Part shown: piece after piece, positions 16,126 to 18,378 of the stretch
Layout: every line of letters starts with the position of its first letter
How positions within the stretch are numbered: the stretch's first letter is position 1
NCBI GenBank assembly: GCA_964440345.1
Contig: CAYTSA010000078.1
Coordinates: 1 to 18,378, forward strand
Source: CAYTSA01 sp964440345
GTDB taxonomy: Bacteria > Desulfobacterota > Desulfovibrionia > Desulfovibrionales > Desulfovibrionaceae
Direction: 5' to 3'
DNA: 18,378 nucleotides
Made by a program: the position numbers and the translations under genes
The notes under the pieces: model-generated
Database searches by the model: none
Seen by the model: only the letters and a program-made list of their open reading frames with translations
Told to the model about the DNA's origin: nothing

Positions 16126-17343
16126 TCATTCGCTTACGGGCAAACACACGGTGAAAGCGGTCCCAGCGCCTAACTGGCTCGTCACGGTGACAGAGCCTCC
16201 CAGCAAATTGGCCAGCCGCCTGACAATGCCCAACCCGAGACCAGTTCCCTGGTGCTTGGCCCCCCGGGAATCGGCAAGCTGCTTAAAAGGCTCAAAAATT
16301 TCATCCAGCGATTCTTCGTGGATGCCCACTCCGGTGTCCTCCACCGTGAGCATCAGTTGCAGCGGCTTCACCTGGCTGGAGGAACGAATCAAACACGCGT
16401 CTATGGCGACAGACCCGCGATGGGTAAATTTGATGGCGTTGCCCACCAGGTTGAACAGTATCTGGCGGATGCGGCCCTCTGCCGCCCACAGCTGCGCGGG
16501 GATTTTGGGGTCTATACGCAGCACCATGCCCAGCCCCTTGCGCATAGCCTGTTCCCGGAAAGTGTTGGAGACAGTCTGCAGTGTGGTCCGCAGGTCAAAG
16601 TAGTCGTGGACCACATGAATGTCTTCAGCCTGCAGTTTGGAAAACGCGAGAATATCATTGATAATTTCCAACAAGCCTTCGCCGGCCAAAAGCGCTGTAT
16701 AGGCGTAGTCTCTTTGCTCTGGATTCAAGCCGGAATCCATAAGCAAATCCATCATGCCCAGGATGCCGTTCATGGGCGACCGAAGTTCGTGGCTCATGTT
16801 GGCAAGGAACTCGGTCTTGGCGTTGTCCGCCGCCTCGGCCAGCTGTTTTGACTTTCGCAGCGCCATTTCTTCTTGCCGGAAGAGCGTCACGTCCCGAGCC
16901 ACCTCCACACAGCCAATGACCTCGCCCTGTTCGTTCAGCGTTGGCACCGAGGTTATTTCCAGAATCTTGTCCTCCGGCGTATGCACCTCGCTTTGCGCGC
17001 ATCGGCCATTGCGCAAGGATTCGCAGACAGGACAGTTCGAGCATGGAGAATTGCGGTCGCGCCATAAGAAATAGCATTTCTTGCCAATTATGTCGTCTAG
17101 CTGGGAATTAACGGACTCACAGGCCGCCTTGTTGGCCCAGGCTATGTTCTGGTCCAGGTCGTAGTAGACCACTATGTCAGAAATGGCGTCCAGAATCTGG
17201 CGCTTCAGTTCCTTGGATTTCTCCAAAGCTGAAACAACCCATTCGAACTGTTGAAACTTCGCCTCATGGGCCCTCAAGCGACGTTTCAGCTCATCATTTT
17301 CCTGCTGCAAGCACTGTATGTCTGCGTCTCTGTGTTCGTTCAT
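16126..17343 (-). CDS. Soluble PAS sensor histidine kinase
   Basis: This is 405 residues from ATG 17343. A short coiled coil (about 5-48) is followed by a PAS domain (about 50-155), a HisKA dimerisation domain with the phosphorylated histidine in SHELRSP (H185) and a complete HATPase domain (N302 in the N box, DTGVGI 336-341, GTGLGLGI 366-373). No membrane segment or receiver domain is present, so it should sense something in the cytoplasm and pass phosphate to an unseen regulator. The PAS domain holds a cysteine cluster (C90, C101, C104, C107, C115, including CSNCPVC) that could bind a metal, Fe-S cluster or heme, or act as a redox switch. A longer frame to a TTG at 17412 has no ribosome binding site. 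Between the Rrf2 gene upstream and two glycosyltransferases downstream, same strand. Confidence 0.9.
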   Translation of the reverse strand: MNEHRDADIQCLQQENDELKRRLRAHEAKFQQFEWVVSALEKSKELKRQILDAISDIVVYYDLDQNIAWANKAACESVNSQLDDIIGKKCYFLWRDRNSPCSNCPVCESLRNGRCAQSEVHTPEDKILEITSVPTLNEQGEVIGCVEVARDVTLFRQEEMALRKSKQLAEAADNAKTEFLANMSHELRSPMNGILGMMDLLMDSGLNPEQRDYAYTALLAGEGLLEIINDILAFSKLQAEDIHVVHDYFDLRTTLQTVSNTFREQAMRKGLGMVLRIDPKIPAQLWAAEGRIRQILFNLVGNAIKFTHRGSVAIDACLIRSSSQVKPLQLMLTVEDTGVGIHEESLDEIFEPFKQLADSRGAKHQGTGLGLGIVRRLANLLGGSVTVTSQLGAGTAFTVCLPVSE

Positions 17344-17360
17344 GTCGCACCTGTGGCGAC
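17344..17360 (-). promoter_or_regulatory. Hairpin enclosing the kinase ribosome binding site
   Basis: Read leftward, GTCGC (17356-17360) pairs with GCGAC (17344-17348) and the 7-base loop CACAGGT contains the only Shine-Dalgarno-like sequence, directly before the ATG at 17343. It could limit translation. A 5-bp stem is modest and could be chance. Confidence 0.35.
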
Positions 17361-17430
17361 AAGAAATAAAACAAATGCTCGCGCAGGTCCATGATAAAGA
17401 GAGCGGCGGCAACGCTGGAAGGCCAGGACG

Positions 17431-17868
17431 TCAGCAGCAAGGCAAGCCATCCGTGTCGCTTTTTCTTGCATCTTCGATCAAGTCTGAAAGCCGAATTTTA
17501 TCAAAAGAATCGTAGATGTCCTGCGTCGCTTTCTGCCACACCTTGCGGGCAACGCACGACGTTGCAATGGGACACGATTCAGGATTATCAACACATTCGC
17601 TGACTGTGGGCTTGTTTTCTAGAACACGGACAATCTGGGCGACCGTAATATCCTCCGGAGCCTTGGCCAGCAAATGACCGCCGCTGGGCCCACGTTTGCT
17701 GCGAACAAACCCCGCCTCTTTGAGAGGCCGTATCAGTTTCTCCAGATATTTTACTGAAATGTCCCGGCGTTTGGAAATATCCTGGATACATACGGGGCCG
17801 TTGTCAGCGTTTAGCGCAATATCAAGCAACATGCGCAAGCCATACCGGCTTCTTGTGGTAAGTTTCAC
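17431..17868 (-). CDS. Rrf2 family transcriptional regulator
   Basis: This 145-residue protein has the Rrf2/IscR winged helix (MKLTTRSRYGLRMLLDIAL at the start, recognition region around ISVKYLEKLIRPLKEAGFV, wing SKRGPSGGHLL). Three cysteines, C92, C99 and C105, sit where IscR-type members hold a [2Fe-2S] cluster, so Fe-S or redox/NO sensing is likely. It ends in an unusual CC pair. Start: GTG (complement 17866-17868) behind a perfect AGGAGG at 17875-17880. The frame runs 12 codons further upstream but without a ribosome binding site. A good promoter lies just before. The histidine kinase follows after 87 bases on the same strand. Targets are unknown. Confidence 0.93.
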   Translation of the reverse strand: MKLTTRSRYGLRMLLDIALNADNGPVCIQDISKRRDISVKYLEKLIRPLKEAGFVRSKRGPSGGHLLAKAPEDITVAQIVRVLENKPTVSECVDNPESCPIATSCVARKVWQKATQDIYDSFDKIRLSDLIEDARKSDTDGLPCC

Positions 17869-17892
17869 GAAACACCTCCTTCTTGTGCGGTG

Positions 17893-17921
17893 TTTATAGC
17901 ACACGCCTCTTCATGCAGCAA
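17893..17921 (-). promoter_or_regulatory. Promoter of the Rrf2 gene
   Basis: Read leftward, TTGCTG (17916-17921) and TATAAA (17893-17898) are 17 bases apart, giving an 18-base 5' leader up to the strong Shine-Dalgarno. Upstream, ACAT and ATGT (17937-17940 and 17947-17950) form a small inverted repeat that might be an operator. Confidence 0.55.
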
Positions 17922-17984
17922 TAGGCAAGAAAAGATACATGTAGCTATGTTCTATATTTCACAACACAGGCATGCTTCACCCCT

Positions 17985-18228
17985 CTGATCCACCGTCTCA
18001 AAATAAAAATTAAAAAATCCACGCTACGTTCCGAAAACCAAACAGACAGAATGCGTTTGCAAAGACAAATCTTTCACCAACGAGACGTCGCCCCTGCGCT
18101 GTATGACATATTGATGTAACGTATCGTGGATGTAGTGACTTGAAACAACTCCTCCCCGGCCTGTAGCCGGGTTGTCTGGTCTGCGCGGTCAGGCAGTTGA
18201 TTATGGACAAGCACTCTTCTGTAAAGCG
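17985..18228. repeat. Dispersed element of about 235 bp, right copy
   Basis: Same orientation as 146-377. Block A is 18020-18085 and block B 18146-18186. GTCTGG (18174-18179) pairs with TCAGGC (18189-18194), the same hairpin as in the left copy with three changed pairs, each still pairing if G-U is allowed in RNA read rightward. CCCGGC/GCCGGG also forms a perfect stem in block B here. It lies about 65 bases beyond the -35 of the leftward Rrf2 gene and about 100 bases before the tRNA-Thr. The left copy is also about 65 bases beyond a leftward promoter. Confidence 0.75.
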
Positions 18229-18283
18229 CCATTATTTTCTACAATGGAGCGTAAAGAAATTTGTGTTTTTCTGCATTTTTTCC

Positions 18284-18312
18284 TTGACGGGGTTGTGTGG
18301 CTCGGATATCTA
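18284..18312 (+). promoter_or_regulatory. Promoter of tRNA-Thr
   Basis: TTGACG (18284-18289) and TATCTA (18307-18312) are 17 bases apart. The predicted start is near 18319, about ten bases before the mature tRNA. Confidence 0.55.
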
Positions 18313-18329
18313 CTTCCGTTCACGGCTCA

Positions 18330-18378
18330 GCTGGCGTAGCTCAATTGGTAGAGCAGCTGACTTGTAATCAGCAGGTTG
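18330..18378 (+). tRNA. tRNA-Thr (anticodon TGT), 5' part
   Basis: The acceptor arm GCTGGCG is followed by TA, the D arm GCTC-AATTGGTA-GAGC and an anticodon arm GCTGA-CTTGTAA-TCAGC with anticodon TGT, which reads ACA threonine codons. The window ends in the variable loop, so the T arm and 3' acceptor strand are missing. Confidence 0.93.

Noticed and set aside
146..18228. The two direct repeats as ends of a recent composite transposon or integrated element
   Set aside because: The copies are diverged, the region between holds housekeeping genes (infA, selB, lactate operon), and there is no transposase or integrase.

Overview
The window looks like a piece of chromosome from a sulfate-reducing deltaproteobacterium of the Desulfovibrio type (Desulfovibrionales). 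This is an inference from gene content. A lactate permease is followed by a GlcD-type D-lactate dehydrogenase, its Fe-S partner, a LUD protein and a long LUD/ferredoxin/CCG fusion, which resembles the organic-acid oxidation region known from Desulfovibrio vulgaris. The sequence is a draft: a run of ten N (11818-11827) breaks selB, and a one-base frameshift sits in a C tract of a fic gene.

Layout. 1-34: first codons of a leftward gene with its promoter. 146-377: left copy of a dispersed element of about 235 bp. 392-1518: a Fic-family gene broken by a one-base frameshift. 1599-1918: a leftward Phd/YefM antitoxin whose overlapping toxin frame survives as only 14 codons. 1919-2630: about 700 bp with no secure gene, several inverted repeats and the leader of the lactate operon. 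2631-11433: six rightward genes and a hotdog thioesterase, closely spaced or overlapping, so probably one operon (lctP, glcD-type, glcF-type, lutC/lldG-type, fused lutB-lutA type, FMN-dependent 2-hydroxyacid dehydrogenase, thioesterase). 11464-13391: selB leftward, convergent with that operon. 13595-13813: infA rightward. 13828-16034: two overlapping leftward GT4 glycosyltransferases. 16126-17343: a soluble PAS histidine kinase. 17431-17868: an Rrf2 regulator with three cysteines. 17985-18228: right copy of the dispersed element. 18330 to the end: 5' part of a tRNA-Thr(TGT), with a good promoter.

How it works together. LctP imports lactate. The GlcD/GlcF pair should oxidise D-lactate. The LUD proteins (LutC-like, plus LutB and LutA fused in one chain) should oxidise L-lactate, and the FMN enzyme may act on L-lactate or a related 2-hydroxyacid. 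Electrons pass to the membrane or to sulfate reduction, and the product is pyruvate. The thioesterase at the operon end suggests acyl-CoA handling, substrate unknown. selB implies that the organism makes selenoproteins. The Rrf2 protein and the cysteine-rich PAS kinase suggest Fe-S or redox sensing, but nothing in the sequence ties them to the lactate genes.

I did not find a clear new defence or mobile system. The least explained signal is the repeated element near both ends. It has two well-conserved blocks around a diverged centre and a hairpin that keeps its pairing in both copies. Other points of interest are the fic C-tract frameshift, the orphan antitoxin with its toxin stub, hairpins that enclose ribosome binding sites, and a four-cysteine N-terminus on the FMN dehydrogenase.
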